A DNA stretch of 64,000 bases from Paraburkholderia azotifigens (GCF_007995085.1 NZ_VOQS01000005.1:2418001-2482000); one strand, 5' to 3'. Positions 52,673 through 61,348 are shown, counted from the stretch's first letter. Translations and numbers: made by a program. Notes: generated by a model not told the origin, from the letters alone.

Positions 52673-53904
52673 TGGCCGGGATCGCCATTGTCGGCGCGGG
52701 ATTCATCGGGCTTGCGAGCGCCGGCTGGCTGATGCGCGACGGCCATCGCGTGACGCTGTTCGATCCGTCCGGCGTGGCGCAGGGCGCGTCGTTCGGTAAC
52801 GCGGGCACGTTCGCGCCGTATGGCTGCATTCCCGTGAACAACCCGTCCGTGTTTCGCGATCTGCCGCGCTTTCTGCTGTCGGGCGAGAGCCCGTTCCGCT
52901 TGCGCTGGAGCTATCTGCCGCAGGCGTTGCCGTGGCTCGCGCGCTTCATGGTCAGCTCGACGCGGCGCCGTTATGAGGCGAGTGCCGGCGCGCTCGCCGC
53001 GCTGCTCGCGCAGGCTCAGGCCGGCTACGCGCCGCTGCTCGAAGAGCCTGCGCTGGCGAAGTACGTGAGGGCGCGTGAATGTCTGTATCTGTATTCGAGC
53101 GCAGCGTCGTTCGATGCGTCGCGTGCTTCGCTGAATCTGCGCGAGCAGCTCGGCGTGTCGTTCGATGTTTTGTCCGGTGCGGACGTGCACGCGCTTGAGC
53201 CATCGCTTGCGCCGATCTTCGAGCGCGGCGTGCTGTTCAGCGACAGCTGGCATTTCTCCGATCCACAAGGCTTTCTGCTGTCGCTCCATGAATTGCTCGC
53301 GGCGCGCGGCGTCGAACTCGAACGCAAGGCGGTGAGCGCGCTTGCGCCCGCAGCGCAAGGCGTGACGCTGACGACGGCCGACGGCGTGCAGCACCGCTTC
53401 GATCACGTCGTCGTCGCAACGGGCGCGCGTTCCGCGAAGTTCGCGGCGCAATGCGGCGACCGCGTGCCGCTCGACACCGAGCGCGGCTATCACGTGCGCT
53501 ATCGCGGCGCGACGCAGCTGATTTCGCGGCCCGTTGGCTGGGCTGAGCGCGGCTTTTACATGACGCCGATGGACGACGGCGTGCGCGTCGCGGGTACGGT
53601 CGAGCTGGGCGGCTTCAGCGACGAGCGCAACCGTTCGCTGCTGGATCTGCTGACGTTTTCGTCGAAGCGCGCGTTGCCCGCGTTGCAGCAGCCCGACAGC
53701 TCGTGGCTGGGCTTCCGGCCGACGCTGCCCGACGGCGTGCCTGTGCTGGGCCGCGCCAGCGCCAGCGAGCGCGTGATCTATGCGTTCGGTCATCAGCATC
53801 TCGGGCTGACGCTGGCGGGCGTGAGCGGGCGCATCGTCGCCGATCTGGTCGCGCGGCGCGCGCCGCCGCTCGATCTGTCGCGCTACGCGGCGACGCGGTT
53901 CTGA
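52672..53904 (+). CDS. FAD-dependent D-amino acid dehydrogenase-like oxidoreductase (DadA type)
   Basis: A 410-residue DAO-fold flavoprotein. The FAD motif GIAIVGAGFIGLASAGWLMR opens the protein, and the C-terminal GLTLAGVSGRIVADLV segment closes the FAD site. The middle part with WAERGFYMTPMDDGVRVAGTVE matches the DadA small-subunit group, which deaminates D-amino acids and passes electrons to quinones. Its ATG lies on the TGATG junction with the permease gene. Substrate inferred only from family. Confidence 0.88.
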   Translation: MAGIAIVGAGFIGLASAGWLMRDGHRVTLFDPSGVAQGASFGNAGTFAPYGCIPVNNPSVFRDLPRFLLSGESPFRLRWSYLPQALPWLARFMVSSTRRRYEASAGALAALLAQAQAGYAPLLEEPALAKYVRARECLYLYSSAASFDASRASLNLREQLGVSFDVLSGADVHALEPSLAPIFERGVLFSDSWHFSDPQGFLLSLHELLAARGVELERKAVSALAPAAQGVTLTTADGVQHRFDHVVVATGARSAKFAAQCGDRVPLDTERGYHVRYRGATQLISRPVGWAERGFYMTPMDDGVRVAGTVELGGFSDERNRSLLDLLTFSSKRALPALQQPDSSWLGFRPTLPDGVPVLGRASASERVIYAFGHQHLGLTLAGVSGRIVADLVARRAPPLDLSRYAATRF

Positions 53905-53995
53905 ACGCTACATTCAACGGACGACTTCGACGCGTCGCGCATCGGGTCAGTCGACACACCAAAGGCGCGACATCTTCTATCGACAGGAGCGCATC

Positions 53996-55144
53996 ATGAA
54001 TCGACGTACATGGCTGTTCAGGTTGGCAGTTTGCGCTCTGGCAGCGCAGACTTCGTTCGCGTTCGGCGCCGATCCCGAAGTGGTCAAGATCGGCTTTGTC
54101 GGCCCGTTGACGGGGCCGGTCGCGCGCGTCGGCAAGGATCTGCAATATGGTGCGCAGCTCGCGCTCGACGAGGAAAACGCGAAGCATCCGACCATCGCGG
54201 GCAAGCCCGTCAAGTTCGTGCTCGACGTGCAGGACGATCAGGCCGACCCGCGCGTCGCGATCCAGGTTGCGCAAAAGCTTGTCGACGATGGTGTGATCGG
54301 CGTGATCGGCCATTACAACTCGGGATGCAGCATTCCGGCTTCGGCTGTGTATCACAACGCGAATGTCGCGATGATCACGCCTGGTTCGACCAATCCGCAG
54401 TTGACGAAGCAGGGTTTCAAGAACGTATTTCGCACGATGGGGCACGACGGCATTGGCGGCGTGGTGGCAGGGCATTTCGTCGTCGAGCAGATGAAGGCGA
54501 AGCGCATCGGCATCATCGACGACCGCACGGCGTTCGGTCAGGGTCTCGCCGATGCCTTCGAGAAAGGCGTGAAGGAGGCGAACGGCAATATCGTTTCGCG
54601 CGAATTCACCAACGACAAGGCTGTCGATTTCCGCGCGATTCTCACTTCGCTGAAGAGCAAGAACGTCGACGTGATTTTCTTCGGCGGACTGGACGAGCAG
54701 GGCGCGATGCTGGTCAAGCAGATGCGTTCGCTTGGCATGCAGACGCAGCTGTTCGGCGCGGGCGCATTGAAGAGCAACGCGTTCCTGCAGATCGCGGGCG
54801 CTTCGGGCGAACGCACGCAGGATCTCGAACCTGGGCCGGCGCTCGACAAACTGCCTGCTGCGCAGGACTTCGGCAAGCGCTATAAGGCGCGTTTCAATCA
54901 GGACGTCGAGTTGTACGCGCCGTTTGCGTATGACGCCGCGCTGGCGATGATCAAGGCGATTCACGACGCGAATTCACTCGACCGGCAGAAGGTTGTCGAG
55001 AGCCTGGCGAAGGTATCGCTGACGGGCGTGACGGGCAAGATTACGTTCGATCCGTATGGCGATCTGATCAAGCCGCCTTATACGCTGTTCGAGGTGCAGC
55101 AGGGGCAGTGGAAGAGTGTGAAGACGGTGGGAGGTGGGGTGTGA
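53996..55144 (+). CDS. Branched-chain amino acid-type ABC substrate-binding protein (LivJ-like)
   Basis: A 382-residue periplasmic binding protein of the Peripla_BP_6 type. The signal peptide (about residues 1-24, ending TSFAFGA) is followed by VVKIGFVGPLTGPVARVGKD. Ligand-lobe motifs include GVIGHYNSGCSIPAS and MITPGSTNPQLT. It is the last gene behind the permease and oxidase genes and is followed by a textbook terminator. No liv-type permease or ATPase genes are nearby, so it must use a transporter encoded elsewhere or act in sensing. Confidence 0.92.
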   Translation: MNRRTWLFRLAVCALAAQTSFAFGADPEVVKIGFVGPLTGPVARVGKDLQYGAQLALDEENAKHPTIAGKPVKFVLDVQDDQADPRVAIQVAQKLVDDGVIGVIGHYNSGCSIPASAVYHNANVAMITPGSTNPQLTKQGFKNVFRTMGHDGIGGVVAGHFVVEQMKAKRIGIIDDRTAFGQGLADAFEKGVKEANGNIVSREFTNDKAVDFRAILTSLKSKNVDVIFFGGLDEQGAMLVKQMRSLGMQTQLFGAGALKSNAFLQIAGASGERTQDLEPGPALDKLPAAQDFGKRYKARFNQDVELYAPFAYDAALAMIKAIHDANSLDRQKVVESLAKVSLTGVTGKITFDPYGDLIKPPYTLFEVQQGQWKSVKTVGGGV

Positions 55145-55162
55145 GCGTATGCTGAAACCTGC

Positions 55163-55193
55163 AAAGAAGCCGCGTTGGCGCGCGGCTTCTTTT
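55163..55193 (+). terminator. Rho-independent terminator
   Basis: AAAGAAGCCGCG-ttggcg-CGCGGCTTCTTT, a 12 bp perfect stem followed by T residues, 18 bp after the binding-protein stop. The group II intron begins directly behind it. Confidence 0.88.
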
Positions 55194-55609
55194 ATGGTGT
55201 GCCGAGCATGCCCAACAGCTTGGGGGTGCGAGTCCCCTGCCCAGCCTGATGGTGGTGAAGGGCTAGTGAAACGCAAGGGCGTCGTCGTGAGGCGGGGTCT
55301 GAAGGAAGCGTGTAGCAAAGCCACGACCTGACGAACAGAAACCAGATACGAGGCCTACCCAGCCGGACGAGCGAGCCATTGATCGTGAAGTCCACAACCA
55401 TCAAGGGCTGGGGTGGTAGATCTGGCAGGTGTGTGGTGAAGGCGGTTGGGCTTACCTCGGGAGGCCTGCGCGGTGTCCTGGAATCAGGACTGGACGATCC
55501 GCAAGGGGCGTCGATCGCCGCGCAGGAGTCAGCAGAAGGCATAGTAGGGCGGTGGTTATGCCTGAAGGCCTGAACGGAAAGGAGCGGCGAGTAAGCCGGA
55601 GAACTCGAC

Positions 55610-56977
55610 ATGGGAGCGCAGCAGAAAACGCATCGCGTCCTTGGGATCGGAGATAGGGGTGAAGCCCCGAAGGCCGATGCCCGAGGGGCTGAACCTGTGG
55701 CGGCGAACCCCGAGCCTGAAAGCCCGTCGGCTTGTGACCGACTGATGGAAGAAGTCTGTGAACGGGAGAACCTGAAGCAGGCGTTAAAGCGTGTGAAAGC
55801 GAACAAGGGTGCGCCGGGCGTGGACGGCATGACGGTTCAGGCACTACCGGCGTACCTGCGTGAGCATTGGCCGTCGATACGGGCCTCACTGCTCGAGGGA
55901 ACCTACCAACCTCAACCTGTGAGACGGGTCGAGATACCCAAGCCGGATGGAGGGGGCGTGCGCAAGCTCGGCATTCCCTCTGCGCTCGACAGGCTCGTCC
56001 AGCAGGCGGTGTTGCAGGTATTGCAAAGGCAGTGGGACCCGACATTCTCGGACTCCAGTTACGGCTTTCGTCCGGGACGCTCGGCGCACCAGGCCGTGGC
56101 GCGCGCACAGGGCTACATCCAGGCGGGATACCGCTGGGTGGTAGACCTGGATCTTGCGCAATTCTTTGATCGCGTAAACCACGACATTCTGATGTCCCGG
56201 GTGGCACGGCGGGTCGGCGACAAGCGGATGCTCAAGCTGATCCGCGCCTTCCTGACGGCGGGCGTGCTGGAAAACGGGCTGGTTGGTGCGACGGATGAGG
56301 GTACGCCTCAGGGCGGTCCCCTCTCGCCGTTGTTATCCAATCTGATGCTCGACGATCTTGACCGGGAGCTTGAGCGGCGTGGACTGCGCTTCGTGAGGTA
56401 CGCCGACGACAGTAACGTCTATGTACGCAGCGCACGCGCAGGCCAGCGGGTGATGGCGGGACTCAAGTCCTTCCTTACCGGGCGGCTGAAGCTGAAGGTC
56501 AACGAGGCGAAGAGTGCGGTTGCACGGCCACACACGAGGAAGTTCCTGGGCTTCACCTTCTTGAACCGGGAGCAGGTCAAACGGCGTATTGCGCCCAAGG
56601 CACTGTCTCGCTTGAAGGAACGGATCCGGGAACTGACACAGCGCACGCGAGGGATCAGCGTTGACCAGATGATCGGTGCGCTGAAGCGGTATCTCACCGG
56701 ATGGCGTGGCTACTTTGGTTTCTGTGAAACACCAAGCGTGTTGCAGCGTCTGGATGAATGGATCCGTCGTCGCATACGCTGCTTCTTCTGGAAGCAGTGG
56801 AAGCGTAGTCCGGCGCGATTCCGGGAACTGACAGCGCGTGGTGTCACCAGGGATCTGGCGGCCCAAACGGTGGGCTCACCACACAACGCCTGGCGACTGA
56901 GCAACAGTCCTGCCCTGCAATGTGCGCTCACCAACCGCTACCTGGCGTCTCTTGGCCTTCCATCTCTGCGTCTCTAG
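55610..56977 (+). CDS. Group II intron reverse transcriptase/maturase
   Basis: A 455-residue intron-encoded protein. The reverse transcriptase domain covers about residues 75-315, including RT motifs KANKGAPGVDGMTV, IPSALDRLVQQAVLQ, SYGFRPGRSAHQA, the GTPQGGPLSPLLSN block and the catalytic YADD (residues 264-267). A maturase/thumb domain follows (about 330-450), with the GWRGYFGFCETPSVLQRLD segment typical of GIIM. No HNH endonuclease domain is present, as in class C. All catalytic residues are intact. ATG 55610 has GGAG eight bases upstream. Confidence 0.94.
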   Translation: MGAQQKTHRVLGIGDRGEAPKADARGAEPVAANPEPESPSACDRLMEEVCERENLKQALKRVKANKGAPGVDGMTVQALPAYLREHWPSIRASLLEGTYQPQPVRRVEIPKPDGGGVRKLGIPSALDRLVQQAVLQVLQRQWDPTFSDSSYGFRPGRSAHQAVARAQGYIQAGYRWVVDLDLAQFFDRVNHDILMSRVARRVGDKRMLKLIRAFLTAGVLENGLVGATDEGTPQGGPLSPLLSNLMLDDLDRELERRGLRFVRYADDSNVYVRSARAGQRVMAGLKSFLTGRLKLKVNEAKSAVARPHTRKFLGFTFLNREQVKRRIAPKALSRLKERIRELTQRTRGISVDQMIGALKRYLTGWRGYFGFCETPSVLQRLDEWIRRRIRCFFWKQWKRSPARFRELTARGVTRDLAAQTVGSPHNAWRLSNSPALQCALTNRYLASLGLPSLRL

Positions 56978-56994
56978 CTGATCAACCGATCCGA

Positions 56995-57063
56995 ACCGCC
57001 GTGTACGGACCCGTACGCACGGTGGTGCAGGAGGGGTCGGGCCGCGAGGTCTGCCCCTATCCT
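56995..57063 (+). ncRNA. Group II intron domains V and VI
   Basis: Domain V is seen as ACCGCCGT pairing with ACGGTGGT around an inner GTACG/CGTAC stem and four-base loop (56995-57026). Domain VI follows as an AGGAGGGG/CCCCTATCCT stem containing an unpaired A near the 3' end that would serve as the branch point. These are the catalytic and branching parts of the ribozyme. Confidence 0.75.
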
Positions 57064-57095
57064 AATCAAATGTGAAGCTGGGGAGCGGCCGCAGA

Positions 57096-57563
57096 CTAAC
57101 GCGCCAGAGTATTTTGTTTGATGTCGAACATACCTGTGACGACGCCGCTACTGCCGCCTTGAGCGTTCTGCACCAGATATTCCTGCCGTATGCTTGCAAA
57201 CGACAGGCGAACCCGCTCATAGCTCGCGGACATTTCTACTCCCGTGACGACCACATCACGCATCGTGATCCGAAGAAAGTCGACCGGCAGGCCGCCCGCC
57301 TTTCGCATTGTCAGAACGACCTTGGGAACGTGTTTTCCGGTCAGGCAATGTGACATCAGATTGGGACTTGCGCGGTCAATCTGATGGAAGAATACGAGGT
57401 CTTCCACGGTGGCTTTGGCTGCACCGCCACCAGAGCCAGACATCATCGATGACTGCTGCGACATTTTCCACGTCCAGTCGGCGACTTGTATTTCTCCAGG
57501 ATGCATCGCGTCCTGCGATTCTCCGGTAATACCTTCGATCTTTACGAATACGTCATTCGACAT
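57096..57563 (-). CDS. hcp: Type VI secretion system tube protein Hcp
   Basis: A 155-residue Hcp-family protein (DUF796), which forms the hexameric rings of the T6SS inner tube and carries small effectors in its lumen. The start MSNDVFVKIEGITGES, the central ATVEDLVFFHQIDRASPNLM and the C-terminal YLVQNAQGGSSGVVTGMFDIKQNT blocks are all typical. ATG 57563 is the family start; the frame extends 21 codons further without homology. The start lies within the end of the small membrane protein gene, so it is the last gene of a three-gene operon. The group II intron ends about 30 bp beyond its stop. Confidence 0.93.
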   Translation of the reverse strand: MSNDVFVKIEGITGESQDAMHPGEIQVADWTWKMSQQSSMMSGSGGGAAKATVEDLVFFHQIDRASPNLMSHCLTGKHVPKVVLTMRKAGGLPVDFLRITMRDVVVTGVEMSASYERVRLSFASIRQEYLVQNAQGGSSGVVTGMFDIKQNTLAR

Positions 57564-57825
57564 CGGAACCTTTCCCGTTGCGTCTATCAATCGATCGGTT
57601 CCCCTGTCGCACAACCGCGACTGCAAGCACGAAGGAAACCGACAATGTCACGTAGAAATAGAGATCTTCGAGGGTTTCATCGCCATAGATACCGAACCAT
57701 GCTCCGACTCGAATGAGTGCAGTCGTGGCATCGTTTGAGAACGGGATGTGGCCGAAGATCCACGCAAAGCACAATGTGATCGCCAGCGTCAGGATAAGGT
57801 TGAGCAAAAATCTCACGGATCTCAT
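57553..57825 (-). CDS. Small two-helix membrane protein, candidate immunity protein
   Basis: A 90-residue protein with two hydrophobic helices (about residues 5-28, FLLNLILTLAITLCFAWIFG, and about 52-70, LYFYVTLSVSFVLAVAVV). A roughly 25-residue loop between them would face the periplasm or the cytoplasm depending on orientation. Its start overlaps the stop of the upstream DUF2778-like gene by ATGA, and its end overlaps the hcp start by 11 bases. No family is recognised. Position between a toxin-like gene and hcp, and the likely membrane location, make it a candidate immunity partner; this is inference. Confidence 0.7.
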   Translation of the reverse strand: MRSVRFLLNLILTLAITLCFAWIFGHIPFSNDATTALIRVGAWFGIYGDETLEDLYFYVTLSVSFVLAVAVVRQGNRSIDRRNGKGSDVE

Positions 57826-58394
57826 TTGACGTCTACGGTCCCGTAAGCGAAGCCTTTGCCGACCGGAATCGCTATTTGGGTTGTTGATTTCAAGCTTCGC
57901 CTTAACTTCTCGAAGGCTACAGGATCGGCAAGGGTGATACAGCCTTGGCCGAGATTGCGAGGACCATGAGGATGTAGCCGGAAATTTCCGCGCTTCACAC
58001 CGTTCACGAATACCCAGTCATCCGAGGTGTTGGCGTGATAGAGCGCAAACCATTTACTGCGGTCCGTACCATAGACGTGAGTACGGAAGAAATCGACCAG
58101 ATGCGAAAACAGGCCGCCCGATCCTCGATCAACGATGTAGTAGCGCCCCGGCGGCAGTGGACCGACATCGCGAATAGCTGCTGCTTTAGGATCGTCTTTT
58201 CCCGTCCCGTCGCCGGAAAATGCAGCGAAATCTCCGACACCGGCGCAGCGCAAGATGGACATTGGTTCGCCGTTAAGGCGGAATGTACAAGCAATCGGCA
58301 TTTTTGCTCCCGTGACTTGATACATCACGGTAGCGAAAAATGGTAACGGATTAAATAGTTCGGATTCCGATTTAACGTCAAGAATTGTCGTCAT
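57822..58394 (-). CDS. DUF2778/Tlde1-like candidate T6SS effector
   Basis: A 190-residue protein resembling the DUF2778 (Tlde1) L,D-transpeptidase-like effectors, which cut or exchange bonds in peptidoglycan stems of target cells. The likely active site is LHPHGPRNLGQGCITL, with H141 or H143 and the candidate nucleophile C152, preceded by the DVGPLPPGRYYIVDRGSGG segment of the fold. No signal peptide is seen, as expected for cargo delivered by the T6SS. ATG 58394 is used; TTG lies just upstream. It is the first gene of an overlapping operon with the small membrane protein and hcp, so it is probably loaded into the Hcp tube. Confidence 0.75.
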   Translation of the reverse strand: MTTILDVKSESELFNPLPFFATVMYQVTGAKMPIACTFRLNGEPMSILRCAGVGDFAAFSGDGTGKDDPKAAAIRDVGPLPPGRYYIVDRGSGGLFSHLVDFFRTHVYGTDRSKWFALYHANTSDDWVFVNGVKRGNFRLHPHGPRNLGQGCITLADPVAFEKLRRSLKSTTQIAIPVGKGFAYGTVDVK

Positions 58395-58483
58395 CAATAT
58401 ACCGAATATTTATGAGGCGGGGCAGGAGTGGGATCGGACGCTGCATGACCGGACGTCTTTTTGCCGGGATGCTTAACGATGGC

Positions 58484-58948
58484 TCACAAATCAAGCTCCA
58501 GAAACTGCGTCCCTTCGACAGGATTGAACACGTACGCCGAAATCGGCCTGAATCCCAACGACGCATAAAGCCGTTGCGCGGCCTGCATGCTCGGCAGCGT
58601 ATCGAGCCGCATCTTCCTGTAGCCGGCGTCTTTCGCCGCGTGCACGACCGCTTGCGCGAGACGCCTGCCGAGTTGCTGGCCGCGTCCTTCGGGGCGCACA
58701 TAAAGCCGCTTCATCTCGCAGATGTCGTGCTCGAACGGTCTTAGCGCGACACTGCCGAGCACACGTGCGTCATCGCGTGCGAGCAGGATCGTGCCGCCCG
58801 GCGGCGCATATTTGCCGGGCAGCGCGGCCAGTTCTTCGTCGAAGGACTGAAAGCTCAGGTCGATACCAAGACTGTCGGCATATTCGCGGAAGACGGCGCG
58901 CACGACGTCGAGATCGTCGGGGAAGCGGGCGGGCTGGATATCGGTCAT
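58484..58948 (-). CDS. GNAT family N-acetyltransferase
   Basis: A 154-residue Gcn5-type acetyltransferase. The acetyl-CoA loop is VRPEGRGQQLGRRLAQ (motif A, Q/RxxGxG/A-like), followed by the GYRKMRLDTLPSMQAAQRLYASLGF segment of motif B. ATG 58948 with GAGAAG upstream gives the usual family start; the frame extends 24 codons further without homology. The substrate is unknown. It separates the effector/hcp operon from the tss genes and may be an independent gene. Confidence 0.88.
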   Translation of the reverse strand: MTDIQPARFPDDLDVVRAVFREYADSLGIDLSFQSFDEELAALPGKYAPPGGTILLARDDARVLGSVALRPFEHDICEMKRLYVRPEGRGQQLGRRLAQAVVHAAKDAGYRKMRLDTLPSMQAAQRLYASLGFRPISAYVFNPVEGTQFLELDL

Positions 58949-59102
58949 CGAGATCTTCTCGCCGATGTGACATATATGCAGTGTAGTCGGCGTGCGCCAT
59001 GCGAAGGGAAACGCATTCACGCCTTGCGTCGCGCACCTGGCGTACCGTGATCCGCAAGAAGCGTAACCAGAAGGAGCGCGCCCGCAAATGGCGCGTCAAA
59101 CA

Positions 59103-59885
59103 TCAAGGCAGCGAAATAGTCAGATTCGCCGATTGCGGACCGAGCCGGATGACTTGCGAGTAAGGCGCGAGCGTGCGCAGCGTCGCGTCTTTCAGATACG
59201 TGTTGAGCCCAAGGAACGCGACGAGCCCGACGAGCGCGAACACGGCACCGATCGTCCACAGCGGCACTTCGCGCTTCAGCCGGTGCGCGATCTGATCGGG
59301 CAGCGACCAGTGCGGCGCAAACGGCGCGCGTTTGCCCTTCATGTGCGCAATCTCATCGCCGAGACGTGCGGTCAGATAGGCGAGCTTCTCCGGCCCTTCG
59401 AGCAGATATTTGCCCTGAAAACCGAGCAGCAGGCACATATGAAACACCTCGAGCGACTGCAGGCGCGCAGCGCCTTGCGCGCGGCATTCTTCCAGATGCT
59501 GGAAGAATTTCTCGCCCGCAAGCTGTTCGCCGAACAGCGCAAGTTGCAGCGGGCGGCGTTCCCACTCCGTACGAATCGAAAATGGCGACGACAGCACCAG
59601 TTCGTCGACAGCGGCGCAGAACGCGAACCTGGCCGCGTAGGCATCTTCTGCCGCGACGGCGAGCTTCTTCGCACCGCGCTCGAAATCGTTCAGGAACTGC
59701 TGGATGCGGCTCATGAACTCCCCGGCATTGCCCGGCTCGCGGCCGTTCTTGAGCAGGAACAGCATGAAAAAGCCGTCGTACAGCAGGTCGAGCAGCGAGC
59801 GAACCTGATAGCTCGGCTGCAACGCAGACGGCGGCGTCGCGGACGGCTGCGTGCTGGTATCGAACAGCGAAGGGGCGTAGCTCAT
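59103..59885 (-). CDS. tssL: T6SS baseplate/membrane protein TssL (DotU family)
   Basis: A 260-residue DotU/IcmH-type inner-membrane protein of the T6SS membrane complex. The cytoplasmic hook domain covers about residues 28-205 (LLDLLYDGFFMLFLLKNG; DELVLSSPFS; FHMCLLLGFQGKY), and a single C-terminal membrane helix lies at about residues 213-234 (IGAVFALVGLVAFLGLNTYL). There is no C-terminal OmpA/peptidoglycan-binding domain in this version, so anchoring must come from another protein. It overlaps tssK by four bases. Confidence 0.93.
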   Translation of the reverse strand: MSYAPSLFDTSTQPSATPPSALQPSYQVRSLLDLLYDGFFMLFLLKNGREPGNAGEFMSRIQQFLNDFERGAKKLAVAAEDAYAARFAFCAAVDELVLSSPFSIRTEWERRPLQLALFGEQLAGEKFFQHLEECRAQGAARLQSLEVFHMCLLLGFQGKYLLEGPEKLAYLTARLGDEIAHMKGKRAPFAPHWSLPDQIAHRLKREVPLWTIGAVFALVGLVAFLGLNTYLKDATLRTLAPYSQVIRLGPQSANLTISLP

Positions 59886-61225
59886 GGTGTGACCGCGATC
59901 AGTTCGAGTTTGAGATCGTTGAGTCCCGACGGCGCATAGATCATCGTCGAACGGGCCTGCAACATGCGCTCATAGAGCGCGCCGCGTGCTTCCAGCGAGA
60001 AGTAGCAGGCGCCCGGCCGCACGGGAATCGCAGGCGGCACCTGTGGCGTGTACGCGAGCCGCACGCCCGGCATGGCGGAGAGGACGAGCTTGTCAACGTC
60101 GTCGGGGGCGCCCACTTTGAAACGCGCGGGCACCGCTTCGACCAGTTCGACAGCAGGCATGTCCGCCGACACGGCAAGGAAGAACTGCGTCTTGTCGTCG
60201 ATCTTGCCGGAGTCGAGGCGACCCGCATGGAACGAGGGGCGCACTTCTTCGAGTGCAATCGCGAAGTAGCGCGTCGAGATCACCGTCTCGAGCAGGTCGC
60301 GCAACATGCTGTCGAGACGCGCGAAGCCCGGACCGGGATCGTCGTGTCGATAGGCGGGCAGATCGGCGAGCGCATAACCCTTCGAGAACGTCATCAGCTG
60401 ACCCGCGAGCCGCAGCAGTTCCTGAAACAGCCGTTCGGGATGCAGCGCCGAATGCTGATACAGATGCGCGAGCGCGGCGAATGCGGCGCTTGCCGTATGC
60501 AGCAGCCAGAACGATGCAATATCGCCGGAGCGGAATTCGATGATGTTCTTCGTCGGCTCGCGATGAAAGCCGTAGAGCGCATTGACCTTTGCCTGCAACG
60601 CGTCGATCAGTTGACGCAGCCGTTGATGCAAGAGCGGCGACGCGTCGATCGCCAGACACGGCGGCACGAACGATTCGTCGAGTTCGAAACCGGACGTCGC
60701 CGTGCGGCGCACGCGCACGAGCGGCACCGAGAGCAGCTGGTCGCGCGGTTCGCTATGCGCGATCAGCTTCACGCTCGTCTTGAGAAAGGTGATGTCGGCT
60801 TCGGCGGCGTCGGTGAAATGATCGGGCACGACGCCCTGCTTGCTGACGTAGCGCGACACGAAACCGTCGGCTTCCGTCGCATAGTTCTGACCTGTTTCGC
60901 GCACGGGATGCAGCGCCAGGTAAAACGTGAATTCGTTGATGCCGTCAGGCAGCGTGTCGAGCGCGACGGGCGGCGGCAGGTCGTCGGCCTGAGGCGCGGC
61001 ATAGAGCGCGCCGTCTGGAAACACGAGCGACAGTTCGCTCACGCGCAGCACATTGCTGCCGAGCGCATCGCGGTCGAAGCGCACGGAACGCACGCCCCAG
61101 TTGTATGGCTGAATGGCCTGGATCGATTCGAACAGGCGCGCCTCGTGGTACGCGTCCTGTCGCTGGAAATGCTGCGGCCTCAGGAAAAGACCTTCCCCCC
61201 AGAGCACCTTTGCGGAATAACTCAT
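59882..61225 (-). CDS. tssK: T6SS baseplate subunit TssK
   Basis: A 447-residue TssK (ImpJ/VasE) protein, the trimeric baseplate adaptor that connects the membrane complex with the tail. The start VLWGEGLFLRPQHFQRQDAYHE is the strongly conserved N-terminal signature. The C-terminal head domain, which binds TssL and TssM, is complete. It is co-transcribed with tssL (ATGA overlap) and lies 123 bp behind tssJ, a gap that holds several inverted repeats. Confidence 0.94.
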   Translation of the reverse strand: MSYSAKVLWGEGLFLRPQHFQRQDAYHEARLFESIQAIQPYNWGVRSVRFDRDALGSNVLRVSELSLVFPDGALYAAPQADDLPPPVALDTLPDGINEFTFYLALHPVRETGQNYATEADGFVSRYVSKQGVVPDHFTDAAEADITFLKTSVKLIAHSEPRDQLLSVPLVRVRRTATSGFELDESFVPPCLAIDASPLLHQRLRQLIDALQAKVNALYGFHREPTKNIIEFRSGDIASFWLLHTASAAFAALAHLYQHSALHPERLFQELLRLAGQLMTFSKGYALADLPAYRHDDPGPGFARLDSMLRDLLETVISTRYFAIALEEVRPSFHAGRLDSGKIDDKTQFFLAVSADMPAVELVEAVPARFKVGAPDDVDKLVLSAMPGVRLAYTPQVPPAIPVRPGACYFSLEARGALYERMLQARSTMIYAPSGLNDLKLELIAVTP

Positions 61226-61263
61226 CGCGAACCTGTCTTTATGCGAATTACATCTTTAGACGC

Positions 61264-61346
61264 CCGGATGACAGTGTCTTATTAGACTGTCATTCGGATT
61301 TTTACCGCACGTCATTGTTAATTGTTAAATGACATTTAAACGTCAT
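61264..61346. promoter_or_regulatory. Cluster of GTCAT inverted repeats between tssJ and tssK
   Basis: A hairpin CCGGATGACAGT-N10-ACTGTCATTCGG (61264-61297) and a near-palindrome ATGACATTTAAACGTCAT (61329-61346) share the half-site ATGAC/GTCAT. A further copy lies near 61309. The DNA is unusually AT-rich for this genome. It could be an operator region or an RNA structure modulating tssK expression; no promoter was assigned. Confidence 0.5.
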
Positions 61347-61348
61347 GT

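Larger units (their letters stand above)
55197..57066 (+). mobile_element. Group II intron with encoded reverse transcriptase (probably bacterial class C)
   Basis: A roughly 1870 bp self-splicing retroelement. It starts GTGTGCC a few bases behind the rho-independent terminator. A structured 400-base leader with many short stems (domains I-III) precedes the reverse transcriptase gene in domain IV, and recognisable domains V and VI follow (56995-57063). Insertion straight after a terminator hairpin is the hallmark of bacterial class C introns. The 3' boundary near 57066 (after CCTAAT) is estimated. The element lies between a binding-protein gene and the convergent hcp gene and interrupts no coding sequence. 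Confidence 0.85.

Noticed and set aside
58949..59102. A short coding gene between the acetyltransferase and tssL
   Set aside because: Open frames there lack a ribosome site and homology; they are extensions of neighbours or shadows.
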